A stretch of 64,000 nucleotides of DNA from contig JACMZG010000008.1 in NCBI GenBank assembly GCA_018340805.1, forward strand, positions 12,217,992 to 12,281,991. Direction: 5' to 3'. The stretch comes from Microvelia longipes (lineage: Eukaryota; Arthropoda; Insecta; Hemiptera; Veliidae). Position numbers and translations under genes: made by a program. Below the pieces are notes generated by a model. It did not search any database, was not told the origin of the DNA, and saw nothing but the letters and a program-made list of their open reading frames with translations. This document shows, one piece after another, positions 36,090 through 47,424 of the stretch. The stretch's first letter is position 1. Every line of letters starts with the position of its first letter.

Positions 36090-36625
36090 TAGACACTTTC
36101 TTGTAAACACTCTATCTTTCGAACGGATTAATATTTTTTAACCAAACTTGGTACAAAAATCAACCTTCGGGAGGACACGAACCCTATTGAAAACCAGGTT
36201 TTTGTGACGTCATTAACCCGGTTTGCTGAGTCAGCGAAATTTTCAAAAAATCAGCAAAATTCAGGGTTAATATTTTTTGCCGCGAAAAAGGTCAATATTT
36301 ATGTTTTTTGAGACGCTGATTCGAATGAAACCGTTCCGAAGTCGATACGATCACTCTAAGTGACCTAAAAATCGAAAAAACCATTGTAAATTACCAAAAA
36401 CCAAAATTTAGGTCGATAAAAAATAAATTTCGAGTAGGGTGTCGTTTTCTATGTAATTTTGGGCGCTGAATCGAATGAAACCGGTCCGAAGACGATACGA
36501 CCACTTTAAATTACCAAAAAGTCGAAAAAACCACAAAAAATATAGAAAACCAACATTACGGTCGTTGAAAATTAAATTTCGAGTAGGATGTCGTTTTCAA
36601 TGTTTTTTGGGCCTCTGAGTTGAAT
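36090..36625 (+). repeat. Family A-like segment followed by family C tandem copies
   Basis: 36,140-36,245 has 'aaacttggtacaaaaatcaa' and TGACGTCATTAACCCG (36,205), as in family A. From about 36,310, a ~140-bp unit ('gctgattcgaatgaaaccg', 'gaagtcgatacgatcactct', 'aaattaaatttcgagtagg', 'tgtcgttttc') occurs two to three times in tandem. Confidence 0.8.
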
Positions 36626-36639
36626 GGCAGTGGTCCGGA

Positions 36640-36850
36640 GTCAATACGACCACTCAAACTCAGGGTACCTGGGTTCACATCCTGGAAGGGTCGATAATTT
36701 TTTATGGTTTTTTTTTTTACTAAATATAAGTTTACAACTAGAAAATAATTCTGGCGCGGTGGTCCGCATGTCGGGCGAATCTCCTTTGGATGCGAGCTCT
36801 CAAACCCAGCGTACCTGGGTTCAAATCCTAGTAGGGACAATAATTTTTTA
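36640..36850 (+). repeat. tRNA-related SINE-like sequence, two partial copies
   Basis: 36,751-36,840 runs 'ctggcgcggtggtccgcatg', 'tcgggcgaatctcctttgga', 'tgcgagctctcaaacccagc', 'gtacctgggttcaaatccta'. The second half has a typical B box (GGGTTCAAATCC) and the first half an A-box-like TGGTCCGCATGTCGG, followed by a T-rich tail. A 5'-truncated copy precedes it (about 36,660-36,715). This fits a tRNA-derived short retroposon; internal spacing is imperfect. Confidence 0.5.
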
Positions 36851-36887
36851 TCGTTTTTTTACCTAATATAAGTTTACAACTAAAAAT

Positions 36888-37597
36888 AATTCTGGCGCGG
36901 TGGTCCGCATGTCGGGCGAATTTCCTTTGGATGCGTGTTTCCGTGCTTTTTACATTATATAAGTTTACAACTAGTAAATAAATAATTCCGGCGCGGTGGT
37001 CCGCTGTCGGGCGAATTTCATTTAGAATGCGTGTTTCCGTGCTAAACAACCCATATCTTGCTTATGCAAGAACCATGCCCATTGCGTGGTTCCGGTTCAT
37101 GCTTTAGAACCTAAGCAGTTACTCAATTGTCAAGCACTGCTCGTAACTCATTTTGTCTGTATTTTCCAAAGGAAATGCGCATAATCATCCAGTTGTTGTA
37201 CAAAACTATGTCTCTAAAATTAGAAGTACGCACTATTATTTGCAAACTAGTTTAAAGATTAGTTACTTATCTTTAAGCTTAGTCAGTTATCTTTAAAGGT
37301 TTTAGCGCATTTCCTTTGGAAAATACAGACAAAATGAGTTACGAGCAGTGCTTGACAATTGAGTAACTGCTTAGGTTCTAAAGCATGAACCGGAACCACG
37401 CAATGGGCATGGTTCTTGCATAAGCAAGAAATGGGTTGTTTAGCACGGAAACACGCATTCTAAATGAAATTCGCCCGACAGCGGACCACCGCGCCGGAAT
37501 TATTTATTTACTAGTTGTAAACTTATATAATGTAAAAAGCACGGAAACACGCATCCAAAGGAAATTCGCCCGACATGCGGACCACCGCGCCAGAATT
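36888..37597. repeat. Long palindrome: 293-bp arms, 124-bp spacer
   Basis: 36,888-37,180 is mirrored by 37,305-37,597 with very few mismatches (one clear example is 'atatctt'/'aagaaat' near the 'cttgcataagcaag' word). Arms contain two copies of the SINE 5' half ('ggcgcggtggtccgc'), each with 'gtgtttccgtgct', and the 'caagcactgctcgtaactca' word also present at 28.8 kb. The spacer is AT-rich unique sequence. It is either a recent inverted duplication or an assembly foldback. Confidence 0.93.
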
Positions 37598-37599
37598 TC

Positions 37600-38440
37600 T
37601 TAGAATAGGATTATCTAAGAGAGACGGCAGAGCAAGGAAGTGGGGAGTCTTCCAAGTAAATATTCCTGACCCAACGCACGGCTTTCCAGACATTATATCC
37701 ATATACACAAAAGATAATAAACAAACCTTCAATTCACCTTTTTCAGCAAAATCACCAAGTTTTTATAACGAAAAGTATAAGCTTTAGAATATGATAACAA
37801 AATAAAATACTTCACGGCGAAACTAAAGAAAAGACGAAAAATCATTTCTATCATCGAATGTGTATAGACACTTATTTTTCCACCTAAAACAGCTATTGTT
37901 AACATTTGTAATAATAATACAAACAAAATTTCTTTCATTCGTTGTTGAGAGAACAGAAATACGCTCTCAACCATTTCAACCTTGAGGGAAAACTTGAATT
38001 CGTAGTAAAATAAAAAACTTCGGAGTTCGGATTAAAATAATATATTTCGGAATAAAAAATAATAGACAGATACCACTCGATGGACATCATTTCATTTTTT
38101 CTATTTTTAAAAATCATCTGATAAAGTTCCTGATTTTAAACATAAGAATTACAAAGACTATAAAAATAAAAATTGCCAGACACAAGTAATATGTTTAATT
38201 AAAAAAAACGACACTTTACGATCAAAAGTTTCAACAAAAAAGTTGGCTAAAATAAATCAATTGCTTATAAAACAAATTTAATATTTGTTAAATTTAAATA
38301 TAACAATATTTATTTGTATGAAGTATTTTTATATTAAATTGTACCAAATTTAACATGAAGAAATCGAGTACCTAGTATTAAGTTTTATCCAAATCCTTGG
38401 TTTACATCGATGATCACTTCTTCTGAACCCGAAAATCTTA
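37600..38440. other. Intergenic, no gene seen
   Basis: Overlapping open frames on both strands (37,523-37,974) have no recognisable motif. Confidence 0.35.
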
Positions 38441-38444
38441 ACAC

Positions 38445-38655
38445 CGTACCGGTTTTGAGTAATTTATATTTCGTTTTCGGTTTTAACGTAACTTTCAATA
38501 TGAAATGCATACTTCTGCGGTATCGATTCAGCAACTGAGGTTATAGAAAAAAGTCCCCGGAAGGGGGTAGGGCAGATCAGCCCTACTATCGATCTAATTA
38601 ATCGATTGTTAACAAAAGAAAATGACAAATAAAAAAAATTAAACTTCTAAATACG
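38445..38655 (+). repeat. Dispersed family D, copy 2
   Basis: Counterpart of 34,425-34,625, sharing 'gagtaatttat', 'cagcaactgaggtt' and 'cagccctactatcgat'. Confidence 0.8.
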
Positions 38656-38861
38656 AAACACCCGGTTCCTGTGGTTGTGAACCAAAATTTATAATATACG
38701 TGAAACAATAGCTCAGTGAGAAATTTCCGGAATATAATGAAATCGGTATCAATATTTTTGGTACTTAATGCAGTAAGCAGGAACAGCTGCAGTTCGTAGC
38801 CGCACGCGGCGTCGGCCTGAATTTGTGGCTGTTTCGTGCTTAAATAGTCGTTGTTTCGTAT

Positions 38862-39300
38862 TATTATTTTTACTTTTCCTAATTTTTACCGTAAATATAT
38901 AGGAAAACTTTCCGAAACTAGAATTTCACCGGAATTATCTGTTTTATATTTTAAGGCCCCAAAGTGGGTTTCACAAAATTTTCCGTCTGTATGTGCGTGT
39001 TAATGTGTCTATTACCATCGTAGCTCCCAGTGTATTTATGCTAGAGAGTTGAAACTTTGAAAAAGTCAACGTTATAGTGAAGCTGTGCTATCCGGAAAAT
39101 ATATTTTATGACGTCATTAGCCCGAAAAAAATGTTCAGCAAAAATTTCGAAAATTTATAAAACGCAGAAAAATTATAAGGTCGGATTGAGATTTGGCACG
39201 CATGTAGCCATGTATAAGACTAACATATGTCTTGCGTTTCATCTCATTATCAGCATTAGTTCAATTTTTGCGAATTTCCTTTGGAAATTCGGCTATTTAT
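38862..39300 (+). repeat. Dispersed family A, long copy
   Basis: Contains the ordered family A words plus the 3' half: TGACGTCATTAGCCCG (39,110), 'gattgagatttggcacgcat', 'gtataagactaacatatgtc' and 'ttcatctcattatcagcatt'. The 3' half matches the minus-strand copy at 62.5 kb. Confidence 0.85.
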
Positions 39301-39621
39301 TAAATGACTTGTATAATTTTTTAAAAAAATTGAAAATATCTTTAGGATGGTCTGATAGAACTAAAATCAGCATGCCCACGCCTTGGCCCACTTCATGGCC
39401 TTCCACTTTGCGGGTCTGCTTGGCTCATCATGGTTCCGTAGGAGCCATTCATTGTTCTGTCTATATGGAACAGTAGGCTAAACAGGGCGGAACAAGAAGT
39501 AGGAGACCCCATTTCCACCCTCTTTCACTACTGAACTCAACAGATCTCGAAGTCATCGATATACAAGAATATACCTACACTGACCTATATGTATAAATGC
39601 TGTCTGTCACTTCGGGTGATC

Positions 39622-40334
39622 CAGTGGCGGCGATAACGCCGGGGCACCGCCCCGGCAGTTTGGGGCATCAACGTCGACGGGGGCATCATAACAAAGGTTT
39701 CACCCCCCCCCCCAAAAAAAAAAAAGTATACTAGAAAACAATTTATAATATCCATAATCCGCTCTTAAGTTATTTTACATAAAAACGAGCAGTTAAGTAT
39801 TTAATAACTCGTTGATAAATTAAACTGAAAAGAAAAGATTTGATACAATTAGTGTTGAAGAGAGTCAGAGAGTGTATAAGTGCAATAGGTTCGTGTTAGA
39901 TCGGGTCTGCTTCGGTCTGACTCCCTCTTTTAAAAGAAATAAATATTACGAGCAAGTATTGGCAAAATAAAAACTGCGACCTGGAAATGGCAAAACACTT
40001 ACTGCAATAAACTGCCCAAAAATGGAGAAAATCAGACAAGAAGGTGTTTCTAAATTTATTTGCAACAAGACTAAAAAAACTAGCTAGAGAGTGTCAGTGC
40101 GTGGATGATTTTTGCCTTAGAAAGGGTAAGGAAAAAGAAAACCATGGCATGCGAAAAAGCATCAGATGAGCCCATCCACAGTGAGAGGGATGTTTAGATG
40201 TTTTTTCTTAGAAGGACAAAAAAACGCCCCCCCCCCCTCAAAGAAGTGAAGGGGGGTGGTTAAACTGATTGAATAGGGGGCATCATTTTAGTTGTCTATG
40301 CCCCGGCAGGGCATCATGCTTATCGCCGCCACTG
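39622..40334. mobile_element. hAT-type non-autonomous DNA transposon
   Basis: Begins CAGTGGCGGCGATAA and ends with TTATCGCCGCCACTG, an exact 15-bp terminal inverted repeat of the CAGTGGCGG kind known from hAT elements. The flanks are exact 8-bp direct repeats, GGGTGATC at 39,614-39,621 and 40,335-40,342, the target-duplication length of hAT. Subterminal GCCCCGGCA-type words and C/G homopolymers follow inside both ends. The 713-bp body has no transposase frame, so it would depend on an enzyme encoded elsewhere. Confidence 0.92.
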
Positions 40335-40499
40335 GGGTGATCCGATTCAGCTAAAACCAATATCTACCTGAAAATGTGACTCCTGGTTTTAAAGCCATTA
40401 TTAAGTATAAAAATGTTTTTAAACTTAAAACAACTAGATATACGCTTTGTACTAATTTTAATTCAGTTGAATTATTTTTAGATCTTTAAATTTAAAAAA

Positions 40500-40860
40500 A
40501 AATATATATACGTCGTTCGATAAAAATTGAACTCATGCTGCTTATGAGATAAAACTAGGCACACGTGCAAACCAAATTTCAAAATGATACAAAAAAAATC
40601 CATTTCATAAATGTTTGTGATTCATGAAGGGTGGTTTATGACGTCATAGAAAACATATTTTTCGGAGAGCACAACACACAACTATATAGACCTAAAAATT
40701 GATTTGTACCAAGTTTTAATTCTCCAGACAACTCTGTAAAAACTACTCAGGAGATCATAAAAGCTTCTGAAAAAGATAATTCACGTGAAATCTCGGTTTT
40801 AGAATTTTAGAGCAAACAAAATACTTTTTCTATACACTTAAGGAATAAATGAGGAAAAGT
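40500..40860 (-). repeat. Dispersed family A, minus-strand copy
   Basis: Contains 'acaaaaa..tcca', TGACGTCA (40,639), 'ttgatttgtaccaagtttta' and 'aactctgtaaaaactactca', which are family A words in reverse complement. It faces the plus-strand copy at 40,925, forming a diverged inverted pair. Confidence 0.65.
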
Positions 40861-40921
40861 AAAAAGGTAGGGGGGAGGGTTTCTTTTGCTCCAGTAGGAA
40901 GAGGTTGATTGATGAGACGAC

Positions 40922-41275
40922 TTTCTTACTTTTCTCCATATTTACACTGTAGGTTAATGGGAAAAGTATTGCATTTGCACTAAAAATCCGAAAACAGGAT
41001 GTCAACTAATTATCCTGAGTAGTTTTTACCAACTTGTCTGTTAGTATGTGTATAAGTGTCTTTTATTATCGTAGCTCCCGGTGTGTTTATACTAGAAAAT
41101 TGAAACTTGGTACAAAAATCTATCTCTAAGTCTTGTTGTGCTATCTAGCAAATACTTTTTCAATGACGCCATTAATGACTTGTTAAAGAACAAAAAATAA
41201 GAATTGTGATGCAATTTGGTATGAGTGTACTTCTTTTTATAATACGCAAGTAAACAAAGTTCTATTTCAATACTG
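40922..41275 (+). repeat. Dispersed family A copy
   Basis: 'acttttctccatatttacac', 'gggaaaagta', 'caacttgtctgttagtatgt', 'atcgtagctcccggtgtgtt' and 'gaaacttggtacaaaaatc' follow the family order. It is interrupted on the right by the TIR element at 41,276. Confidence 0.85.
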
Positions 41276-42207
41276 CTATAGTACGACACACGGCTAAAAT
41301 CAATTGACATCCCGCCAAAATCTCAATGCTTTCAACCCTCATTTTTAAATAAAAAAATCCCTTCTTTATAGTAACAAAAAAAATCCCTACTCTGGCAACA
41401 CTGAAAGTCAGGTTATGTTTTGAATTTTATGATTTGTTTTTATTTGATATCGTATTTTTTTATTTTTAAAAATTTATTTATTTAGTTTTTAAGTAGGAAT
41501 ATCGTTGTATCTTATAAATTTACCTAAGTGTTGCATTAAATTTGTTCGGGAAGTATGAATTAAGTGAAGTTAAAGTTTTTGATTACGTAATGCAATGGAT
41601 CATAATAGTTCTATGATAAAAGTTTGACGATTTTAATAAATCGTCAGCTATAATTACTTTTTTCCAAAATAAACTGCTTTTTTGTGTTATGTTTGTATAA
41701 TTGAATGCGTATTGTTTCATATTATAAAAATAATATGACACAATATGCATTCATGACTTAAAAAAGTCAAGAATGTCATCTATTGAAAGACATTGGCATT
41801 TTCGAAAAAAATGCTGTCTTTTGGTTGACAGACCCCAGACCCTGCGCTGTACTCTAATAGCAAGAAATGCTTGAAGAATACATCAATGTCCATGCGTCAA
41901 ATATAGGCACTCAAATCATATTACAACTCTGCAATAATTGGATGAATTAAACAGATTGGAATGGAACGAAACGAACTCGAACAGATAAATATGCACAATG
42001 AGGGAAATAAAAGCGACGCGAGGTTACAAATATTTACAACCAGTGTTGCCTTTTTATGATTTTATTTACGAAAAAGGTATTTTTTTATTCCGAGGTTGGC
42101 ATAAAGTGGAGGGGGAAAGAGCGGGGTCGGTCTGAGCCAATAGAATTCTTTCCCTCACAGATTTTTGGCGGGGTGTCAATTGATTTTAGCCGTGTGTCGT
42201 ATTATAG
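41276..42207. mobile_element. Non-autonomous TIR element (MITE-like), ~930 bp
   Basis: Left end CTATAGTACGACACACGGCT + AAAATCAATTGACATCCCGC is matched by the reverse complement of the right end CTATAATACGACACACGGCT + AAAATCAATTGACACCCCGC, a terminal inverted repeat of about 44 bp with two mismatches. Ends are compatible with TA target duplication. No transposase frame is present. It lies inside a family A repeat on its left. A one-ended relative is at 49,660-49,895. Confidence 0.88.
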
Positions 42208-42299
42208 TATATATACAGTTTTTTCGGATCTTTTTTTCAAGGATTATTGGGTGTGGTCAGTAGATGGATAGGTGACAGCAGGGATTATTAGTTCATTAC

Positions 42300-44350
42300 A
42301 TTCATTTATAAAATACACGCAAATTAATATAAATAAGTATTACAGTTAAAAATATGTGAAAATGTATACAGTAGGGGTGGAGGCAGGGGTCTCAGTGTTT
42401 TAACTCACTTGTATGTTTAGTTCGCCGTTTCTCCACTGCAGCCAGTCAGTTCACCTTGTGTCACATATATAAAATTATTATTACTAAATTTCTAAGCTTA
42501 AAATTATTTAAAGGGGCTATAAACAATGTTAAAAATTGTATTAATTGTTTTAGATGTAAAATTTTCATAAAATAAAATAAATTATATATTATTTTTAACT
42601 AGACTTGATATCATGACGTGCAGAAATCTAAATTTAATTTGCGTGTACATTGTGTTTTTTATTAGTCCTTTTAATGGAATAAATGAAACAACTAAAAAGA
42701 ATAAAAAGTGTTCATAAAAAGGTTAAAAATTGCCTTGATTACATTATTTATAAACAAAAATAAACGTCTCCGTTTTTAAAACTGATAACAATATTGATAA
42801 AAACGGAACAAGGTGGAAACTAGAGCTCGGTGCAACCAGCCGCTGTTTTAGAACCACCTCAAACCAGGGAGTTGGAGCACTGTATCCTCCATCCCACCCT
42901 TACCATATAAATCTTTTGATCATTTAAATTATAGTTATATTTACAATAATTTTATGATTAGAGCAACTAAACTTTTTTTTGAGAAACTATATGTTAGCAT
43001 AAGGCTAACATAAATAAAACTTCTGCAAGGCTTAAGTCTTCTTTTGTGATGTTTCTATTTTTTTATTGTAAAAAGTTTACTTTCATTATGAAGTTTATCA
43101 TGTTTAGTTTATTATGATTACTGATCTATATCAGATTAAAAAAAAATACTAAATTATAAAGTAGGCGTTTCTTTTATATTCTAAAGATGAGCCAAACGAA
43201 TCTGAAGTATTCTGGATGAGCAAAGCAAATTTGATGAGATGAGGAAGACTTGCCCTGATTTTTTAGGACAATTTAAAATCTTCACTAGTAGACAGAAAGG
43301 AGCAGATTCATACCAAGGGTGTTATAGGTGACGTGATGTTCTCTAAGTCAACTCATGATTTTTTATTTTGGTTTGGCAGAAGTAGAGGAAAGACTGGCAA
43401 ATTTGTCAGAGCAACCATTTCTACGAACCCTGCAAAATTTATTTTTAGATTTCCAACCCTCATAAATAAAACATATTGTGTAAAAAAAGCTAAAACATTT
43501 TATTTGACAAAAAAACAAAATATGTACAAAAAATATAAAATAATTTAAAAGAATGATTTTTTAAATAATAATTTATCTAATAAACTTAATCATGCCAATG
43601 AAGAACTTGTTAAAAATATTATACTTGATCCAATAGTTCCAAGCCCCACATATATCGTGAGGAACATTTCAGAAGCAACAACATTTACCTCTAAAAATTA
43701 AGGGGGAAACATGGTCCTTGATATTAGAAAATGGTCTCTAGCCCCAATAAGAAGATTAACTCATGTGAGTTAATCTTCTTAACTCACGATATATGAATTC
43801 ACAGCTCAAAATACTATAATATCTGGGAGCATGGCAGTGCTCCAGCCAAGTCTTGCTTTATAAGGTACAAGTATCATAACCAAGGCTGGCACTGACGAAC
43901 AACCTTTTCTTGAAGCAATTCGGAGCATTCTCTAACCCCTTGTATCTTTTGACTGGATTAACCTAGAATCTTACAATTTTGCTAATGCAAAGATTATATC
44001 AAAACAATATTATTTTTGAAATTACAACTCTTTATCCTTTATATATAGTAAGATATTACGCTTTGAAAATACCTTGAAGAAATAAGAAAGAAAAAGGTAA
44101 CACCTATTTAAAAAAAACTATAATTATTAATTTAAGGGAAAAAGTCATGATTAATTAATTTTAACACTCCGTTCTTGCCAAGCATCTATATCTCCCAAGA
44201 TTTGTGAAAACAGCTAATGAATAGACTTGGCGTAAAATATGGCCAGCATTTTTTCATGGAGTGTTTTTGTTAGGATTAATATTTATAAAATATTATATTA
44301 TAAGATAATATAATATTTTCAAAATTACAGGTTACTTTAGTATGAATAGA
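42300..44350. other. Intergenic; no gene supported
   Basis: Open frame 43,333-43,548 and the run downstream to about 43,740 read with a protein-like composition in places but are interrupted by stops and lack splice sites or known motifs; a decayed element is possible. A near-perfect 30-bp palindrome AGAAGATTAACTCATGTGAG + TTAATCTTCT is at about 43,750-43,779. Confidence 0.35.
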
Positions 44351-44353
44351 GAT

Positions 44354-44372
44354 ATATATATATGTGTGTGTG

Positions 44373-44414
<42 letters not shown>
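44354..44414. repeat. (TA)n/(GT)n microsatellite
   Basis: TATATATGTGTGTGTGTATA followed by an uninterrupted GT run. Confidence 0.95.
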
Positions 44415-44416
<2 letters not shown>

Positions 44417-44814
44417 AATTAGAAGCCAGGACTACTGGAATGAGAATAGCAGTTTTAAAAAGTTATTATAATAGTTGGCAAAATGAAATAAAAATATTTC
44501 AGTTAAAATTTTGCCATCACATAAAAGGTTGCCCACAGAAAATAATGAAAGTAAAATGCATGTTAAAATTATTTTTGTAAGTAGAGGATATTTGATCCTA
44601 TATCTCTAATTATTTCCTTTCTACTAATTTGATATGAAGGGAAATAACCTAGAGGATTTAAATTATTCAAGAAAAGACACTGGAACAATTTTAACCCTGT
44701 ACACCACACCATTTTCTTTTTCATAAAATTTGATACAAAAACATCATCATCACATTTTTTATAGTGAGTATATTATATTTATATTACATTAATTTGGAGT
44801 ATATTATATTTACA

Positions 44815-45070
44815 CCAAATGAAAAGTATGGCGTTCGCACTAAATATCCAAAACCAGGATTTTAATTAAATTATACGTTTTTTAACTGTTGCCATTAATG
44901 ACTCGGTACAAATTTCCAAAAATTCATATAACATGAAAGATTATCACATAGAATTTAAATTTAGTGATCATAAAGTTTTATGATTTAATAGTTTAAACAA
45001 ACATAAACAGTTTTATCTCATCATAAGTATTAGTTCAAGTTTTATCAAATGACATATATACATTTAAATA
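44815..45070 (+). repeat. Dispersed family A, internally deleted copy
   Basis: 'gaaaagtatggcgttcgcac' and 'aaccaggattttaattaaat' (5' part) connect directly to 'ccattaatgactcggtacaa' (3' part), so the central gt-rich third is missing. Confidence 0.7.
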
Positions 45071-45125
45071 AATATATAAATCCAATTTGAGTTTAAATAT
45101 CTATAGTTTTTTGGGGATTACTAAT

Positions 45126-45190
45126 GTTAAGCAGCATCAATCCAGGTCAGCACCTAGATGGGTGACCACTTGGAATGAAACGGAGCTCTT
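45126..45190 (+). repeat. 5S rRNA-derived fragment (3' half)
   Basis: 'gttaagcagcatcaatccag', 'gtcagcacctagatgggtga', 'ccacttggaatgaaacggag' aligns with the 3' half of eukaryotic 5S rRNA as I know it (consensus words GTTAAGCAACGTCG, GTACTTGGATGGGTGACC, CCTGGGAATACCGGGT). These include the C-box part of the internal promoter. The 5' half is absent and several conserved positions differ, so it is not a functional 5S gene. The roughly 310 bp downstream ending in 'gaaaaaataaaacttataaa' may be the body and tail of a 5S-derived SINE. Confidence 0.75.
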
Positions 45191-45749
45191 TTATATTGTT
45201 CAGACAAACATATTCTAAGTGAAAAGTGGTGACTAAAGATTAGCGTTGGAAGAAAGCCAGCTGCTAACAAGTACTTGTTTTTAAGGTTAAAATTGACCTG
45301 GTAAATCTTTTAGACAATCCTTTGTTAATCAGCTTGGATTCCCTTACCCCAGCAAAACAAATCCCCAGGCTTCAAAATACTCTAAGGCAAAGACTCTTTC
45401 AAGAGTCTGTCTCTAAAGTACAGCAAGCAACATCTACTACAGCCCAGGAGTGGAACAGGACCCCAGCCTGTCTGTTTGCCAACCAAGACGTGAAAAAATA
45501 AAACTTATAAATTATAGATATAATTTTAAAACCTTAAGTTGTAACAGTAAAATAATTTATGCCCACATGTATATAAATGAGTAGCTTAGAGCTATTGAGC
45601 ATATAGCTTAGATTTTGGAGCATACATTATAGTTAGTCTTTAGTTAAGGTTTATTTTTCTGCATAAAGCAGAAACATAAACTAAATAGAGCTATGACGAC
45701 TACTTATATAGGTAATATTCAATTACCTATACAAACAGAGTGCAGACAA

Positions 45750-46345
45750 CTGGATACTCAAAAGTGATTGGTAACAATGATAGTATGCAAGGAGATCTTA
45801 TAATTCTTCTTAGGATATGCAAACAAGGTTTGTTTTGTCAAAAGCATTTTGCGTGCCCTCTTTTACAAAGTAGCTATATAGTGAATGTAACGTGTTTGCA
45901 CAAAAATCTGAACCCAAGATTTCACTTGAAAGCTTTTTAAGTGGTTTTAAAAGTGTGCATGATATCATCTTAGCTCTCAGTTTATTTATGTTGGAGTAGA
46001 AATTTAGTACACAAATCCACCTTTAGGTATATTTTGCAATACAGAAAGTAATTTGTATATAACTTCATTAACTGTCATTTATGACAGCAAAAAAAGTTAA
46101 AAATGCAAAAATATTACGGGGTTAATCTGAATGATAAGAAAGAGCGTGAATGGAGTCCAATGAAAGTAATGACAAATTAGGAGACTCTCCGGAAAAACAA
46201 CATTTTTTAGTGGAGACTTCATAGTTTTTATTAATTAAGAACCAATATGAAATTCTGAAGAGATGTATGTCCTATATCAGACTAACAAATGTGCCAAATA
46301 TACCTCATTACCAGCATTAGTTCAATTTTTATTGATTTGCATGTA
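45750..46345 (+). repeat. Dispersed family A, diverged long copy
   Basis: 'ttgcacaaaaatctgaaccc', 'tggttttaaaagtgtgcatg', 'gctctcagtttatttatgtt', 'gtacacaaatccacctttag' and 'cattaccagcattagttcaa' follow the family A order. The central TGACGTCA is lost (ataacttcattaac). Confidence 0.7.
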
Positions 46346-46349
46346 TTTA

Positions 46350-46955
46350 AAATAATCATAATCATAATAATCACAATAATCATAATTTATTCCCATCAAA
46401 GGGAATAAAAATTTGGTACAAGCAAGTTACAAGTGTATCCCTTAATATAATAAAGAAAAAAACAAAATTTCAATATTGATAGGAAATCCATGGTTTTTGT
46501 TCAGGTCCCTCGTCTGAAGCTACATCGAGCATAGTCATTAGGTGCATTGGTTACGGCTGGAAATAAAATAGATTTTTTACTGTCTCAAATCAAACAAAGA
46601 GAATCTGAAATAATTAAAGGTAGCGAATCCCAAAAGGTGAGGAAATTTTCCAAAGTACCCCGTGCCCGATTTTTAACTTTTATCTTAAAATCTTTGTGTT
46701 TTTTCTGCTTTTTAAGGAATTTACAATGAAAACTCATCAGCACTATAATAGCAGTAAGTTTTATTTATTTTTTACTTGCTTATTTTAAGTTAGTATACTT
46801 ATAGTAAATTGTACTCTATTTTTTATCTATCTACTGTATTCATATCTTCAAATTTAAGGCAGCTTACAAAAATAATTAAAGGGACCATAATTTAAGGCCC
46901 TACATGGCCATGAATAGCCATAAAGAAAGTAGAAGACAGATACAACATATAGCTT
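46350..46955. other. Probable 3' flank of the minus-strand gene
   Basis: No gene of its own. On the minus strand AATAAA-type sequences (TTTATT on plus at about 46,761) could serve as polyadenylation signals for the gene ending at 47,194. The 46,547-46,729 plus-strand open frame has no motif. Confidence 0.35.
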
Positions 46956-46961
46956 GCGAGA

Positions 46962-47193
46962 GAAATCTCAGCAGCTATGACTAAGGTTGTCAGTAAGATG
47001 TAAATTAACAGTCATGGAGAGAAGATAGAGCCAACATATAGTTAAGAAGAGGTAGTTAAACAGCTCCTATGTAGATTTACTGGATGCTGACTCTAAGGCT
47101 GTTAGTAGGATGTACGTTGATAGTCATGGAGGGAATAGAAGATAGAGCCAACATATAGTTAAGAAGAAGTAGTTTAACAGCTCCTATGTAGAT
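46962..47193 (-). repeat. Two extra tandem copies of the terminal-exon end
   Basis: The last 117 bp of the coding exon (47,191-47,307), including the stop codon, recur at 47,074-47,190 and, more decayed, at 46,962-47,073. The period is 117 bp (39 codons), then 112 bp. Shared words on plus: 'gatgtacgttgatagtcatg', 'atagagccaacatatagtta', 'ctcctatgtagatttactgg'. Because the first copy ends in TAA, the extra copies lie in the 3' untranslated region. Confidence 0.9.
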
Positions 47194-47424
47194 TTACTGG
47201 ATGCTGACTCTAAAGCTGTTAGTAGGATGTACGTTGATAGTCATGGAGGGAGTAGAGGATAGAGCCAACATATAGTTAGGAAGAGGTAGTTCAACGGCTC
47301 CTATGTAGAGTAAATACTTGAACATGTTCTCAACTGTGTATTTCTTAACTGTGGAGAAGGTTATCGTTGAATAGAAATCTGATATAGAACTAGATGACAG
47401 AGGCCTCGCATACAGCTCTTCGCA
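47194..47424 (-). CDS. Terminal coding exon
   Basis: The acceptor is TTTCTTTTTTGCAG followed by TGCGAAGAG in phase 0. It encodes 76 residues (CEELYARP ... SFRVSIQ) and stop TAA at 47,194-47,196. Hydrophobic YLLYIGAVELPLPNY lies mid-exon. The final 117 bp is the founder of the downstream tandem copies. Confidence 0.88.
   Translation of the reverse strand, partial: CEELYARPLSSSSISDFYSTITFSTVKKYTVENMFKYLLYIGAVELPLPNYMLALSSTPSMTINVHPTNSFRVSIQ

Noticed and set aside
39108..39476. 122-codon plus-strand open frame
   Set aside because: Its first half is dispersed family A sequence; no motif or codon structure supports translation.
43333..43740. Possible protein-coding exon or retroelement fragment
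   Set aside because: Some protein-like runs, but stops interrupt them and no domain or matched splice sites are seen.
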